This document shows, piece by piece, positions 24,701-37,304 of a DNA stretch of 64,000 nt (its first letter is position 1; every line of letters begins with the position of its first letter). The translations under genes were made by a program, and so were the position numbers. The stretch lies in NCBI RefSeq assembly GCF_008728515.1, contig NC_044985.1:77600155-77664154 (forward strand), read 5' to 3'. Source of the stretch: Papio anubis (lineage: Eukaryota; Chordata; Mammalia; Primates; Cercopithecidae). The notes beneath the pieces were generated by a model. It had not been told where the DNA came from, ran no database searches, and saw nothing but the letters and a program-made list of their open reading frames with translations.

Positions 24701-26100
24701 CCTTCGTAGTGCTATTCTTATCTGCTTGGCTTATCTCTTATTAGTGGAGTTCCCACTGTTTCCTGCTGGTGCTGCTTGAGGAGGTAGAAGGAGTTTCTTA
24801 GCCCAGTCTTCCTGGTATTCCTTGATGAGGAAAAGCTATCACTAGCCCTTTCCAGCAAGAGCCCTTTCCAGGCCTGGTGTTTGTTGTGATATGATCTCAC
24901 TTGCCTTTAGGGGATGGAGAGTACCTCCTAGGCTGTGCAATTTTTTGTGCTTAGATAAAACTTGCTGGTGCTGCTTGCCTGCTAGGTGCTCCTATGTGAA
25001 AGGTAGGAGTCGTAAGGCCTTGGAGACAAAAAGTCTTCATAGGCTCAGCATTTGTTGTGGTAGGATTTTTTTACCTGTATACCACTGCGGCCACCACCAT
25101 TACCACCACCATATGTCTCTTGGTGGGGAAGAGGACTCTCGGGTTCAGCAAAAAAGGTGACTTCAATGGCTAAATTCTTACTGTGATAGGACCTCCTTTG
25201 TAGGTACTCCTGGGCCATATGCTGTCTCTGAGTGTGGGAGAGGAGGTTCAGTCCACACAGTAAAGAAGTGTACTTTTTCTGTTTCCTTATCCTTATCATG
25301 AGCTTCCAAATCTGTGTCCTCGTTGATTTTTTCAGGCTCACTTGATGTTACCTATGGGACTCTCTTTTGATCCTGTGACAGGATTAATCTACCAGGGAAA
25401 AACTCTCTTATTAGACTGAGGATCAGGAAACATCAAACTTCTGTCACTTTCTTCTTATGGAATAATAAGATACGCTGCCAAAATGTTGTTCCTGACTCCT
25501 CTAATCTTCACCTTCCTCTTATCACCTTTCAGAATTTTTCTTTGGTCATCTCTTGCATTATTTTCAAGGCTTATAGTTGAATGTGGTAGGGAGGAACCTA
25601 AGGAGACAGGTCTATCCCATCTGTTCTATACAGAAAATGTATGGCTGCTTTTAATTTTATCTCTATCTGTACTTTTAAGCAATTGAATGATGATGTGCTT
25701 TGTATTTTTTCATGTTTCTTGTGTTGGGGTTTATTGAACTTCTTAGGCCTTTAGGTTTATAGTTATTGTCAAACTTGGAATGCATTCAACTATTGTGGCT
25801 TCAAATATTTTTTCTGCAATCCTTCCCCAACTCCATTTACAAGGACTGCAATCACCACTTGCAGTATTAGGCTACTTGAAGATATAGCACAGCTCACTGA
25901 TGCTATTTTCATTTTTAAAAATCCTTTTTTCTCATTATGCATATTTTTTAGATTTTTGTTTTACTGTACCTTCAAGTTTAATAATCTTTTATTCTGCAGT
26001 GTTTAATTCGTCATTACTCTGTCTAGTGTGTTTTCATCTCAAACATTGTAGTTATCTCTAGAAGTTGTTTTTGAGAGTTTCTAAAAAACTTCTTTGTATA
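21785..26100 (-). mobile_element. Long old L1 (L1M-type), antisense: ORF2 to 5' region
   Basis: Reverse-complement L1 ORF2 text is continuous from the 3' side ('cttcctccacatcctggcca', 21819; 'catttctccactagctaat') through 'cttgtctggtttccaatctt' (23249) to the N-terminal side near 24050. Beyond this, about 24200-26050 matches the old L1M 5' region ('gctttaaaatccttatcaga ... ctgtagtcaa'-like text, and 'cttcaaatattttttctgca' at 25800). At about 4.3 kb it is the longest L1 in the window. It has T runs at 23609-23630 and 24314-24336. Stops and frameshifts throughout leave no coding potential. Part of 24700-25700 is poorly matched. Confidence 0.75.
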
Positions 26101-26470
26101 TGCTTTTCTGTATAAGGTAGTGATAGGAAATCTGTGTAATGGAAGTAATTCCAAAGAAATATAGAATGATTTACTCAGAACTGTGATCCCTTATGTATTG
26201 AGTTTAATTTTGTAGCCATCAAGTTTGAAGTGTTAAAACCATAATGCATTATTTGCAGAATTGCAGTGGCTAATTAAGCAATGAAACTATAAAATGTAAG
26301 CAGTGTTTAACATATAAAACAAGATATAATTTCCAAACCCAAAATAACACCTCAACATATCTGCTTAGAAAAGCTGAATCAATCTGTAGCAAAGCAAGAG
26401 TAATAATAAAAAAGATTTATCTTTTCCCTAGTTTAGAATACTTATGAATTTGAAAGACTATGTATCAATA
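26101..26470. other. No recognised repeat or gene
   Basis: About 370 bp of AT-rich sequence between the antisense L1M and the next LTR. Nothing could be named. Confidence 0.4.
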
Positions 26471-27140
26471 GTCTTATTCCATTTTGTGTTGATAATAAAG
26501 GGATACCTAAGGCCAGTTAATTTATGATGAAAAAAGGTTTATTTGGCTCACAGTTCTAATGGCTGGAAAGTTTAAGATTGAGCATCTGGTGAGGGCGGCA
26601 GGTGGGTTCCACTCACAGCAGAAGGTGAAGGGGAGCCATTGTGTGCAGAGATCACAGGTGAGAGAGGCAAAGAGAGTATGGAGTGGGAGGGGAGGTGCCA
26701 TCCTCTTTTTAACAACCAGGTCTCCAGGGAACTAATAAAATGAGAGGTCATTTATTCTGCAAAGGGAACTATTCCACAAATAGAATTACCCTATTCAAGA
26801 GGGATACACCATGATGACTTAAGCAGCTCCCATTAGGCCTTACCTCCAACATTGGGGATTTAATTTCAGCATGAGGTTTAGAAAGAACAAACATCTAAAC
26901 CAAGGGTGTCCAATCTTTTGGTTTCCCTGGGCCACAATGGAAGAAAAAGAAATGTCTTGGGTCACATGTAAAATATATTAACATTAACAATGGATAATGA
27001 GCTTTAAAAAATTGCAAAAAAATCTTAAAAAGTTTTAAGAAAATTTATGAATTTGTGTTGGGCCACATTCAAAGCTGTCCTGGGACGCAGGTGGCCCACA
27101 GGCTGCCTGCTTGGACAGACTTGATCTAAGCCATAGCAAT
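26471..27140 (-). mobile_element. MLT1A/B-type MaLR LTR, antisense, split by a hAT element
   Basis: The reverse-complement LTR text runs from 'ggtttatttggctcacagtt' (26537) through 'gcagagatcacaggtgagag', 'aacaaccaggtctccaggga' and 'cattaggccttacctccaac' to 'agaacaaacatctaaac' at 26900. The LTR resumes with 'catagcaa' at 27132 after a 223-bp insertion. The LTR itself is about 440 bp, full length for the family. Confidence 0.85.
26901..27123. mobile_element. hAT-type DNA transposon (MER30-like), nested in an LTR
   Basis: The element starts 'caagggtgtccaatcttttg' and ends '...gcttggacagacttg', giving imperfect terminal inverted repeats. An 8-bp target duplication, 'atctaaac' at 26893-26900 and 'atctaagc' at 27124-27131, differs at one base; 8 bp is the hAT rule. 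It is non-autonomous and non-coding. The text ('cctgggccacaatggaagaa') matches my memory of MER30. The name is less certain than the class. Confidence 0.85.
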
Positions 27141-27444
27141 TATGTTACAATGGTGCAGTACAATGATAGGAAAGCATAATTAGTTACTCAAATTAAGAAG
27201 GATGCACCAAAACAAAAATCAACATATTATTTCCTTCACTGAGAATTTCTTGGTAAGAAAAATATCAGTTTAACTATCTAATGTGGCAAATGGCAAAGTA
27301 AAAACAGTTATTCATACAAAACCCAATGTGTTACCTTTGAGATGATCTCTTTATTACATGTTAATATGAAAGTCTATTATAAAGTTCAGTCCAGAAAAGT
27401 TATTGAAAATGTTTTAATTATATGAGGAACTCTTATTGAGTAGG

Positions 27445-27799
27445 TATATTAGTCCATTTTCACACTGCTGATAAAGACATGCCCAAGACTGGGTAACTTA
27501 TAAAAGAAAGAGGTTTTATTGACTCACAGTTCCACATGGCGGGGGAGGCCTCACAATCATGGCGGAAGGGCAAGGAGCATCTTACACGGCTGAAAGCAAG
27601 AGAGAGCTTGTGCAGGGGGATTTCCCTTTATAAAACCATCAGATCTCATGAGGCTTATTCACTATCACAAGAACAGCATGAGAAAGATCCATCCCCATGA
27701 TTCAATTACCCACCACCGGGTCCCTCCCATGACACATGGGAATTTTGGGAGCTACAATTCAAGGTGAGATTTGGGTGGGGACAGGGGCAAACCATATCA
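27445..27799 (-). mobile_element. Solo THE1-type LTR, antisense
   Basis: This is a complete 355-bp LTR, from 'tatattagtccattttcaca' to '...gggcaaaccatatca', flanked by a perfect 5-bp target duplication 'gtagg' (27440-27444 and 27800-27804). No internal region is attached, so it is a solo LTR formed by LTR-LTR recombination. Confidence 0.95.
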
Positions 27800-27804
27800 G
27801 TAGG

Positions 27805-29350
27805 CAAAACAAACAAACAAACAAAAAATTTGGTCACATGTATTTAATAATGTAAAATTGGGCTTCCATAGCTATTATTTTATATATTTTCTGAAAATAA
27901 TCTTAATATTTTTATAAAATACAGAAGTAAAATATATTTTCAAAGGGCCAAAACAGAAGCAATTCTTGAGAGAATAAGGTTACTATAATTCATAATGACA
28001 AGTTCAATAATTTAACAATTGTAAATAAAATTATGAGTGATGCTTATTCTGTATATAATTATTACCAATTGCTTTAAATTTGGAGTATAATATTTCTCTT
28101 TTTTCTATCAAAATATTATCTATGCATAAAAAAATTCATGGATCCAGAATAATCTCTATTAAAAAATCAATTTTAATGACACATTTACAGGATACATCAC
28201 TAAAATCATCTACTGAAAAACAATTTATGATTAATTTTTAAAAACCTAAATATAGAATTATTTGCATCGTTTTACATAACACAAAAATTACTGACCTAAG
28301 CATTGTCAAGTTATGTTTAAAATTGCTTTTTTTCTCATCAATTCATGTTATTTTGCTTCTTATTTTATTTCTGTGACATATGTTTCTCTACTATGAATAT
28401 AATAAAAGAAAACATAATAACCATCTAGATAAATACTACCTCTTGAGAATTTCATAATCACCAGTCTAATCTATATAAATATATTTTAGAAGCAAGATAC
28501 AAGCTGAATGTTTACATACATAGGCATTAAATATAGCAAATCACTTCACTCATAACTTTCATTTATTTATAAGTGCAAAACAAGCTATAGACATAAAATT
28601 GATTATATATGATACTATCTATACACACCTTCAATAAAAATCTATCTTTTTAAGTAATGGTTTCTTTCCTCCTGTATTATATTTATTCTGAGTATATTTA
28701 CTGAATATTATTTTATGTCTGTGGATTCTCATGTTAATAATTTGGGTTTGCATTTGATCTCTTTAATATTTTTATGTTTTGTAAGTCATTTTACTGCATT
28801 TTACCAAATATTTTTAAACATACTAGAAATTGAAAAATAAAATTTATCCTTCACCACAGATAGATTGAGGACTGTCCTAGTGACCTCTTTAAATTTACAT
28901 TTACTAACAATCATTATACTTTTTGCACAGGCAGTTTGTTAAATCTGCAACTTGACAATTGGTTCAGTTGTGCATTTGTATTAAAAATAAAATTGGAACT
29001 ATTCAAAAGCATTCTGGTTGGATTTGTTATTTTTCATTTGTCATACATAGTTTATCTCAAAAAAGTTTTCAGAGAAAGGGTACAAGAATGTGGAACATTG
29101 AGATACAACTCCAACCATGGGGAAAATTTTAAACCTTGGCCAACTGGACTACTTTGTGCTTAAATACTGTCTGCCTTATGCTGTAGTGAAAAGAATATTA
29201 GGCTGATAGTATCACTACACATACTTTTACAAAAGATTCTCTTACCAAAGGAGCAACTTCGGACTCTGTTTTTAAAACCTTCTAAACTATTACTTAGGAT
29301 AACTCTGAATAGCAATGGTGTTATTACCAAAAATAATCAGTAAATAAATT
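27805..29350. other. AT-rich sequence, nothing recognised
   Basis: Apart from a short (AAAC)n run at 27806-27825, no repeat or gene was recognised. Confidence 0.4.
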
Positions 29351-29812
29351 GTGCTAGTTTGTTTTGTATTGTTGTAGCAGAATACCTGAGGCTGGGTAAT
29401 TCATAAAGAAAACAGATGTATTTAACTCACAGTTCTGCAGACTGAGGAGTACCAAAAGCATTGCACTGGCATCTGTTCAGCATCTGGTGAGTGAAAGAAC
29501 CACATCTTAGGTAAAAATACAGTGAGAAATTCAAAGGGGAAGCCAACAAAGAACGTCATGAAAAGAGAAGCTCCTGGCTTTATAATAACTCACTCTCAAG
29601 AGGGAACGAATCCACTCCCACAAGAACTAATCCAGTTTTGCCAGAGTGAGAACTTGCTTACCACTGTAAGAATGGCACCAGACTAATTATTAGTAATCCA
29701 CTCCCATGAACCAACACCTCCCACCAGGCCCCATCTCGCAAGATCACCAAATTGGGATCAAATTTCAACATGAGTTTTGGTGAGGACAAACAAACCATAT
29801 CCAAACCATAAC
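29351..29812 (-). mobile_element. MaLR LTR (MLT1/MST-type), antisense
   Basis: The LTR text in reverse complement runs 'gaggctgggtaattcataaa', 'aactcacagttctgcagact', 'cccaccaggccccatctcgc' and 'accatatccaaaccataaca'. At about 460 bp it is close to full length. Confidence 0.8.
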
Positions 29813-30274
29813 AGGAATCATACGAAATGGCCAACCATTGCATAATCAGTGGTAGTTAACCAGATATTACATGCATTTGAGGTCATGCCATATTGATTAT
29901 ACAAGCTAATGAGAAGATGTTGGGTATAGATTTTTTAAAACGTGAGATGTGAGGCTGTGTTATACGTTAAAATTTAAAGCCTAGTAGAGTTAGATTTTGC
30001 AAATACTGGGTGTACATTCTATTAGGAGAAGCAGATTAAGAAAATCAGCTGAGGCACATTATAGCAAATAAATTGTGTGCCGAGTTCTGGTAAGTAAAAA
30101 TTAAAACTATGAAATCTTTGTGTCATCGGAACCATGTGTATTCATATAGTTTTGTAGACCCTGCTCCAGTTCTTTTTTAGTACATGTAGATCTAGCCAAA
30201 ATACTCACACTAGAGCTCAAAAACAAGTATAAGCTGATACAATTCAAGTTATTTGATGTGAAAGTATTGAGGAG

Positions 30275-30632
30275 TGATATGGTGTGGCTCTGTGTCCCTA
30301 CCCAATTCTCATTTTGTAGCTTACATTATTTCCACATGTTGTGGGAGTGACCCAGTGGGAGATGACTGAATCATGGGGGAGGTTCTTTCCAACGCTGTTC
30401 TTATGATAGTAAGTCTCACCAGCTCTGATGGCTTTAAAAACGGGAGTTTGCCTACACAAACTCTCTTTGCCTGCTGCCATTTACACAAGATGTGACTTGT
30501 TCTTCCTTACCTTCTGCCATTACTGTGAGGCCTCCCCAGCTGTGTGGAACTGTAAGTCCAATAAACCTCTTTCTTTTTTAAACTCCCCAGTCTTGGGTAT
30601 GTCTTTATCAGCAGCATGAAAATGACCTAATA
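30275..30632 (+). mobile_element. THE1/MST-type LTR, sense
   Basis: It starts 'tgatatggtgtggctctgtg' and continues 'gtgggagtgacccagtggga', 'tgaatcatgggggaggt' and 'gtgaggcctccccagctgtg'. The 'aataaa' polyadenylation signal lies near 30560, and it ends 'gacctaata'. It is full length (about 358 bp). Orientation is opposite to the LTR at 27445. Confidence 0.92.
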
Positions 30633-30837
30633 TGAGATTATCTAAAAATAATCAGTAATTCATGTTGAAATTTTCAAACTTTATTTCTTATTGAATAACA
30701 ACATTTATGATTAGCCCCTAGAAAGCTTTAGATGCTTAGTATAATACTTGTAAGGCACTCTTCCCAAAACAGGAGACTGAGAGCTCCATGTATTACATAT
30801 TTCTCACAAATATTACAGTAATTAACAATAAAAATAT

Positions 30838-31011
30838 GTATTAAGCTCTTAATATGTCATAATTTCCATAGCAATCTTATGAATTATATACTATTATTAT
30901 CCATTTGTGTGCATTAAAAACCCTACACATAGGTTCATTAGTAAGTACCATGCCTAAGGTCACACAGTAAGTGGCAGAGCTAGAATCCAAGTACAGGGAT
31001 TTTGGCTCATA
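30838..31011 (-). repeat. MIR SINE, antisense
   Basis: 'atgaattatatactattattatccatttg' and 'cctaaggtcacacagtaagtggcagagctagaa' follow the reverse complement of MIR ('aaggtcacacagctagtaagtggcagagc'). Confidence 0.85.
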
Positions 31012-33485
31012 TTTCTATTCATATTTTTAGAAAAATAAAACCATTAAACTGTGAGTACCAAATGCAGACAATTTCTGAGGCAAATAGGATAATTGGCGAA
31101 TAAATTAGTATATTAGATTTTTAAAAATGATGTTTTGACATAACCGGTTTTTACATATTATTGTTAATTTATAAAATAGAAATATATATATTGTGTGCCA
31201 TGTTAAAGTGATTTTTCTTGTTAAAGTGAGTATGCATATTCTTGTTAATGTGAGCATGAATGTTCTGCTTTGTTAACGACAACAGTATTTTTCCATCCTG
31301 AATTTTTTTTAATATATGGGAACAAATGAATTTTTCAAGGGAACTCTGACTTCCTATTTTACAGGAACAGGTAGTATCATTGTTTGCTTTGAGATGATAG
31401 GCTACCTCAGGGTCAACTTCTGAGCATAATGCAATGTTTGCCTCTTTTTAGTTATACATTTCATCTTTTTTCTTTTGAAAATACTTATATGCCTATAAAA
31501 ATGGTAAGAAGTAAAACAATATGATCCCATGCACTTTGGTAAGGCTACTCCAAACCTTTCCATGACCTTATAATGCTCTAATTTTGCATTGAAACTTTAT
31601 GATATGTAAAAATGATAATTAAAGACACTGACAATTCACTGCTTATGTATCCCATTTTAATTTTGCTTAGTTTTGTTTTTCATATATTAATTTTACAATC
31701 CAATGTAAACCAATTTTTTTGTTGATTACCAGTAACTGACAATGTTATCAAATCACACTGAATCACATAAGTATTGTAGCCAAGCTGAAAGCAGTTGTAA
31801 TTATTTGAAATAATCTAAATAATCTATGTGTTCACTGGTGTATGTAAAACATTTGTAAGGAAATAAATGCTGTGAACTCGTGATTATTACTAAGGCAGGG
31901 GTGTTGTATAAATTAGTAAAATTCTACACTGAACAAAAAAGATTAGCTGGAAAAAAACTGGCAAATCTGAATATAAAATGATACAGTAGCTTTATTAACA
32001 ACATATTTTGTTAGAAAACATTCCCCAAAGAAACATTATTTGAAGTTTAGAAATAATTCATTTTGATTTAATGAAATCCATAAAAATAAATTAATAACAT
32101 TGGTCTTGGACACATAAAAGTATAATACTATACAATTGTTTTCGGTAAAAATCTTTTGCAGGAGTATATTTTTGACACTTTATGGTAAGAAGAACTTCAA
32201 AGAGAAATATTATGAAAACCTTTTAGTTTTGTAAAGTCTATGACATATAGTTTTGCAAACATGGCTTGCTATTCTTGATGAACTTTTGACTAGTTTCTAA
32301 CCATACCTCTTTGCATTTTGGTAGAGAACAGCATGGCAAAAACTATGTAAATAAGAGGTCCTATATCATAAGTAGCATCTTTTAAAAAATAATAGTTTAC
32401 TTAAACAAAGCAGGTCATTTCTATATCTACACAGTTTCAACCTTTAACAAAACTTCATCTTCCCTTCAGTTGTGGTCTTGTAATAAAAAAAATTAAAGTG
32501 TCTTAATTAAAAATATTTTACAAACCTCTTTCATTTGCTGTAAGTCAGGTTGTGAAATATATTTATTACTGAAACTAAAAGCATCAGATTTGTAGTACAC
32601 TCTCATCTTTGAGCAGAATAATTGTTTTTCTTTGCTTATTCAAGATGTATTTTGCTGTACTCTACAATAATAGTAAATAATTGCAGTCTTTGCAATTTAG
32701 ACTTTATTTCAAAAAGGACAACTAATTCAAAATTATTCATTCATCTAGGTTGGATAGTAAGAAATATAAGAAATTAACTTTCAATTCTTAACATTAAGTG
32801 GCATTATCCTAATTGAAAATTTAAGCACAGTTTTCATTGAGTTACTAAACCAAAGGCAATTCACACTTAAAATTAGATATTTACTACTCAATTAAAAAAC
32901 ACCAGAAGAAGGTAATTGATGAAAGCAATGTGATAATAAAATGTATCTGGTATTTTTGTGGAAAATCCTCTATCTTTTACAAATTGAAAAGTAAAGTTTC
33001 CGCAATGGACTTACTAATACCAAGCTCTTCAACTCCTTGTTGATTATATCATTATACTTTTTCTATAAAGTTGAATAAACCCAATCAATGGAGAGAAGAA
33101 AGCATAACAACCCAACTAACTCATAATTGTCTTTATAAATATATGCTTATTTGTGGTTTGGACAATACTATATAGAGTACTTAGTACAATTATAAACTCT
33201 GAAAAAAAAACACATAAACAACCAAATGAGAAATCTGAAAGGTAGTAAGGACTGGTGAAAGATTAGTGTCAGAAGGTTTTTACATGCCCTTGCAAACCCG
33301 AAGAAGGAAACTCTGACAGAGCACTTACTGTCCCCAACTTAGCAACAAAAGGCAGCAATAAAGGCTGATTCCTCCCCTGATTCACTATGACACCCTCTGC
33401 AACACCAGGTTAAACAGAGGATTGATAGACTCTGCTAAACATTAACACCAGGGAGGGTCTCAGGTAGAGATATCTAGCTAGCCTG
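31012..33485. other. AT-rich sequence, nothing recognised
   Basis: About 2.5 kb without a recognisable gene or interspersed repeat. The last 200 bp (33280-33480) are less AT-rich but match nothing I know. Confidence 0.4.
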
Positions 33486-35882
33486 GAAAAGTTTATCCAC
33501 CCACAGTCAAGTTGGCTTCATACCTGGGATGCAAGGCTGGTTCAACATACACAAATCGATAAATGTAATCCATTACATAAACAACACCAATGGCAAAAAC
33601 CACATGATTATCTCAATAGATGTAGAAAAGGCCTTCAACAAAATTCAACACCCCTTCATGCTAAAAACTTTCAATAAACTAGGTGTTGATGGACTGTAAC
33701 TCAAAATAGTGAGAGCTATTTATGACAAACCCACAGCTAATATCATACTGAATGGGCAAAAACTGGAAGTATTCCCTTTGAAAACCAGTACAAGACAAGG
33801 ATGCGCTCTCTCACCATTCCTATTCAACATAGTATTGGAATTTCTGGCTAGGGAAATCAGCCAAGAGAAAGAAATAAAGGATATTCAAATAGGAAGAGAG
33901 GAAGTCAAATTGTCTCTGTTTACAGATGACATGATTGTATATTTAGAAAACCCTATCATCTCAGCCCAAAATCTCCTCAAGCTGATAAGCAACTTCAGCA
34001 AAATCTCAGGATACAAAATCAATGTACAAAAATCACAAGCATTCCTATAAACCAATAACAGGTAGACAGACAGCAAAATCATGAGTAAACTTCCATTCAC
34101 TATTGCTACAAAGAGAATAAAATACATAGGAGTCCAACTTACAAAGGATGTGAAGGACCTCTTCAAGGAGAACTACAAACCACTACTCAAGAAAATAAGA
34201 GAGGACACAAACAAATGGAAAAACATTCCATGCTCATAGATAGAAAAAATTAATATCGTGAAAATGGCCATACTGTCCAAAGTAATTTATATATTCATTG
34301 TTATCCCTATCAAGCTACCACTGACTTTCTTCACAGAACTGGAAAAAAAACTACTTTAAACTTTATATGAAGCCAAAAAGGAGTCCACATAGCCAAGACA
34401 ATCCTAAGCAAAAAGAACAAAGCTGAAGGCATCACGCTACCTGACTTCAAACTATACTACTAGGCTACGATAACCAAAACAGCATGGTACTGGTACCAAA
34501 ACAGATACATAGACCAATGGAACAGAACGGAGGTCTCAGAAATAACACCACACATCTACAATCATCTGATCTTTGACAAACCTGACACAAACAAGCAATG
34601 GGGAAAAGACTCCCTATGTAATAAATGGTGCTGGGAAAACTGGCTAGCCATATGCAGAAAACTGAAACTGGACTCTTTCCTTACACCTTATACAAAAATC
34701 AACTCAAGATGGATTAAAGACTTAAACATAGGACCTAAAACCATAAAAATTATATAAGAAAACCTTAGCAATACCATTCAGGACATAGGGATGGGCAGAC
34801 TTCATGTCTAAAACACTAAAAGCAATGGCAACAAAAGCCAAAATTGGCAAATGAGATCTAATTAAACTAAAGGGCTTCTGCACAGCAAAAGAAAACTATC
34901 ATCAGAGTGAACAAGCAACCTACAGAATGGGAGAAAAATTTTGCAATCTATCCATCTGACAAGGGGCTAATATCCAGAATCTACAAAGAACTTAAACAAA
35001 TTTACAAGAAAGAAAAAAAAAAAAACCATCAAAAAGTGGGCAAGTATATAAAGAGACATTTCTCAAAAGAAGACATTTATGCTGCCAAAAAACATTTGAA
35101 AAAATGCTCATCATCACTGGTCATTAGAGAAATGCAAATCAAAACCACAGTGAGGTACCATCTCATGCCAGTTAGAATGGCAATCATTAAAAAGTCAGGA
35201 ACAACAGATGCTGGAGAGGATGTGGAGAAATAAGAATGGTATTACACTGTTGGTGGGAGTGTAAGTTAGCTCAACCATTGTGGAAGACAGTGTGGCGATT
35301 CCACAAGAATGTAGAACTAGAACCATTTGACTGAGCAATCTCATTACTGGGTATACACCCAAAAGATTATAAATCATTCTACTATAAAGATGCATGCACA
35401 CATATGTTTAGTGCAGCACTATTCACAATAGCAAAGACTTAGAACCAACCCAAATGCCCAACAATGATAAACTGGATAAAGAAAATGTGGCACATACAAA
35501 CCATGGAATACTATGCAGCCATAAAAATGAATGAGTTCATGTCCTTTGCAGGGACAAGGATGAAGCTGGAAACCATCATTCTCAGCAAACTATCACAAGA
35601 CTAGAAAACCAAACACTACATGTTCTCACTCATAAATGGGAGTTGAACAAGGAGAACACATGAACACAGGGCGGGGAACATCACACACCAGGGCCTGGTG
35701 GGGGTTGGGGGGCTAGGGGAGGATAACATTAGAAGAAATACCTAATGTAGGTGAGGGATTGATGGCTGCAGCAAACCACCATGACACATGTATACCTACG
35801 TAACAAACCTGCACATTCTGCACATGTACCTCAGAACTTAAAGTATAATAAACAAAATAAATTTAAAAAAAAATAAACCAAA
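33486..35882 (+). mobile_element. Primate L1 (older L1PA/L1PB-type), 5'-truncated, sense
   Basis: Continuous L1 ORF2 text runs from the mid reverse-transcriptase domain ('gatgcaaggctggttcaaca', 33528) to the ORF2 C-terminus, followed by the 3' UTR and an A-rich tail ('aacttaaagtataataaaca', about 35836). The reverse-transcriptase catalytic box reads F-T-D-D (33919-33930) where active L1 has F-A-D-D. An in-frame stop at 33697-33699 and later frameshifts break ORF2. The longest open pieces are 33709-34050 and 34907-35233. The 5' UTR, ORF1 and the endonuclease are absent. Divergence suggests an older primate subfamily. Confidence 0.95.
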
Positions 35883-36099
35883 AAAGACAAAAAGAGAAAA
35901 CCGTACTCCTGAAACTAAAAAGTGAGTTGTGTAGCCTTCAGGATACAATATATGAGTTCAACACATAAATATGCATATATTTCTGTATTTTAGCTATTAA
36001 GAAGTACAGTAATATCCCCAATTGCTTGAAAACAAAATAATTATTTCAGTAGACATTTATCAAAATATGTACAGTATCTGTAGGCTGAAAATTACAAAG
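35883..36099. other. AT-rich spacer
   Basis: An A-rich spacer between the L1 tail and the next old L1 piece. Nothing else was recognised. Confidence 0.4.
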
Positions 36100-36540
36100 T
36101 GCTGATTGAAGGAATCAAAAACCTAAACAAATGTAGAGACATACCATGTTCAAGAATTGGAAGACTCAACAGAGTAAGCATATCACTTTTTTTCAAAATG
36201 ATCTTTTTCAGATTTTAATACAATTTATACTAAAAGCCAAGCAAGGATTGTATAGACATAGAAAAGCTTATATAATTTTTATGGCAATGCATATACCCTA
36301 TGATAGGCAAAACAATCATGACAAAGAAAAATAATGTGGGGGGGAATTATCTTAAAATTATGTTAAGGCTTACTCTATAGCTACATTAATCAGAATAGTG
36401 TGGTATTGATGGAAGGATAAGCTTAATCTAAGAAACAGAATGAAGAACTCTAAAATAGACCTCCACAAATATGATTAACAAATTTTGATAGATGGACAAA
36501 AATAATTCAGTAGAGGAAGGAGGAGCTGTTAAAGTAAATA
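36100..36540 (+). mobile_element. Old L1 (L1M) ORF2 piece, sense
   Basis: 'gacataccatgttcaagaat', 'ttggaagactcaacag', 'agctacattaatcagaatag' and 'gtgtggtattgatgg' follow mid-to-late ORF2. It lies upstream of an earlier ORF2 segment (36590 onward), so it is a separate copy rather than part of the next element. Confidence 0.75.
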
Positions 36541-36816
36541 AATAGGTATCAGAACAAAGACTATTACCTGGAATAAACATGATATTTTTTTAAGGATAAA
36601 AGGATTAATTTATCAAAAGGACATAAAAATCTAAAATATGCGTGCCTTCAGTAAGAGAATTTGAAATAACTTAAAGGAAAGGATGATGGAACTGCTAGAA
36701 GAAATAGAGAAATTAATAATTGTATCCAAAGATTTAAATAGATCTCTCTCAATAATTGGTAGAACAAACAGACAGAAAATCAACAGGAACATAGTTGAAT
36801 ATGAAACTTGCCCAAT

Positions 36817-37239
36817 TGTCCCGCACGCCTTTTGTTGCAAATGTAGAAATTGACCTTTCTGGTCTTAAAGTTTGAAATTTATATTTGTTTTATTTGAGTT
36901 CTTTTCTCAGAAAACAACCAACCTTCATACCTCTCAAAAAAATAATCAAAGAACTAAAACTCACCAGATCACCACTTCCAGACAATTAGATGCCAGACCC
37001 CTCATTCATTATGATTGCTTCCTTAGGCCTCCTGGGTTCCTGTTTTCTTACATATTGTTACATTTCTTCCCTGCTGATTAAAACTCTTAGTTTTAGTGGG
37101 TCAGGGAGATGGATTTGAGACTGAGCTCCCATCTCCTTGACTGCAGCACCCAATTAAAGCCTTCTTTCTTGGCATTAGTGATTGTCTCAGTGACTGGCTT
37201 TGTCTGAGGTGAGCAGCAGGACCTCGTGCTTCCGTAACA
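36817..37239 (+). mobile_element. ERV1-type LTR inserted in L1M, sense
   Basis: The block starts 'tgtcccgcacgccttttg' and ends 'cttccgtaaca', with an 'aattaaa' polyadenylation signal at 37153. It carries the run 'gattgtctcagtgactggct' and then 'gtgagcagcaggacc', a layout I associate with gamma-retroviral (MER4-group) LTRs. It sits exactly between two consecutive L1M segments, so it is an insertion. The family name and exact ends are uncertain because the 3' edge runs into a small tandem repeat. Confidence 0.6.
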
Positions 37240-37304
37240 ATTTGATGTTTCCATAACAATTGGAATATGTTTATTCTAATTGTTTCCATAACAATTAGAA
37301 TATG
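37231..37304. repeat. Triplicated 'tccataacaatt' motif at the LTR 3' edge
   Basis: 'tccgtaacaattt' at 37231, then 'gtttccataacaattggaat' at 37247 and 'gtttccataacaattagaat' at 37282, with a 35-bp period for the last two. Between them, 'caattggaat' and 'attctaattg' form a short inverted repeat. Confidence 0.8.

Noticed and set aside
25081..25110. Histidine/proline-like repeat from 'accaccattaccaccaccata'
   Set aside because: A short trinucleotide-like run in old L1M 5'-region sequence; no reading frame or exon structure supports a gene.
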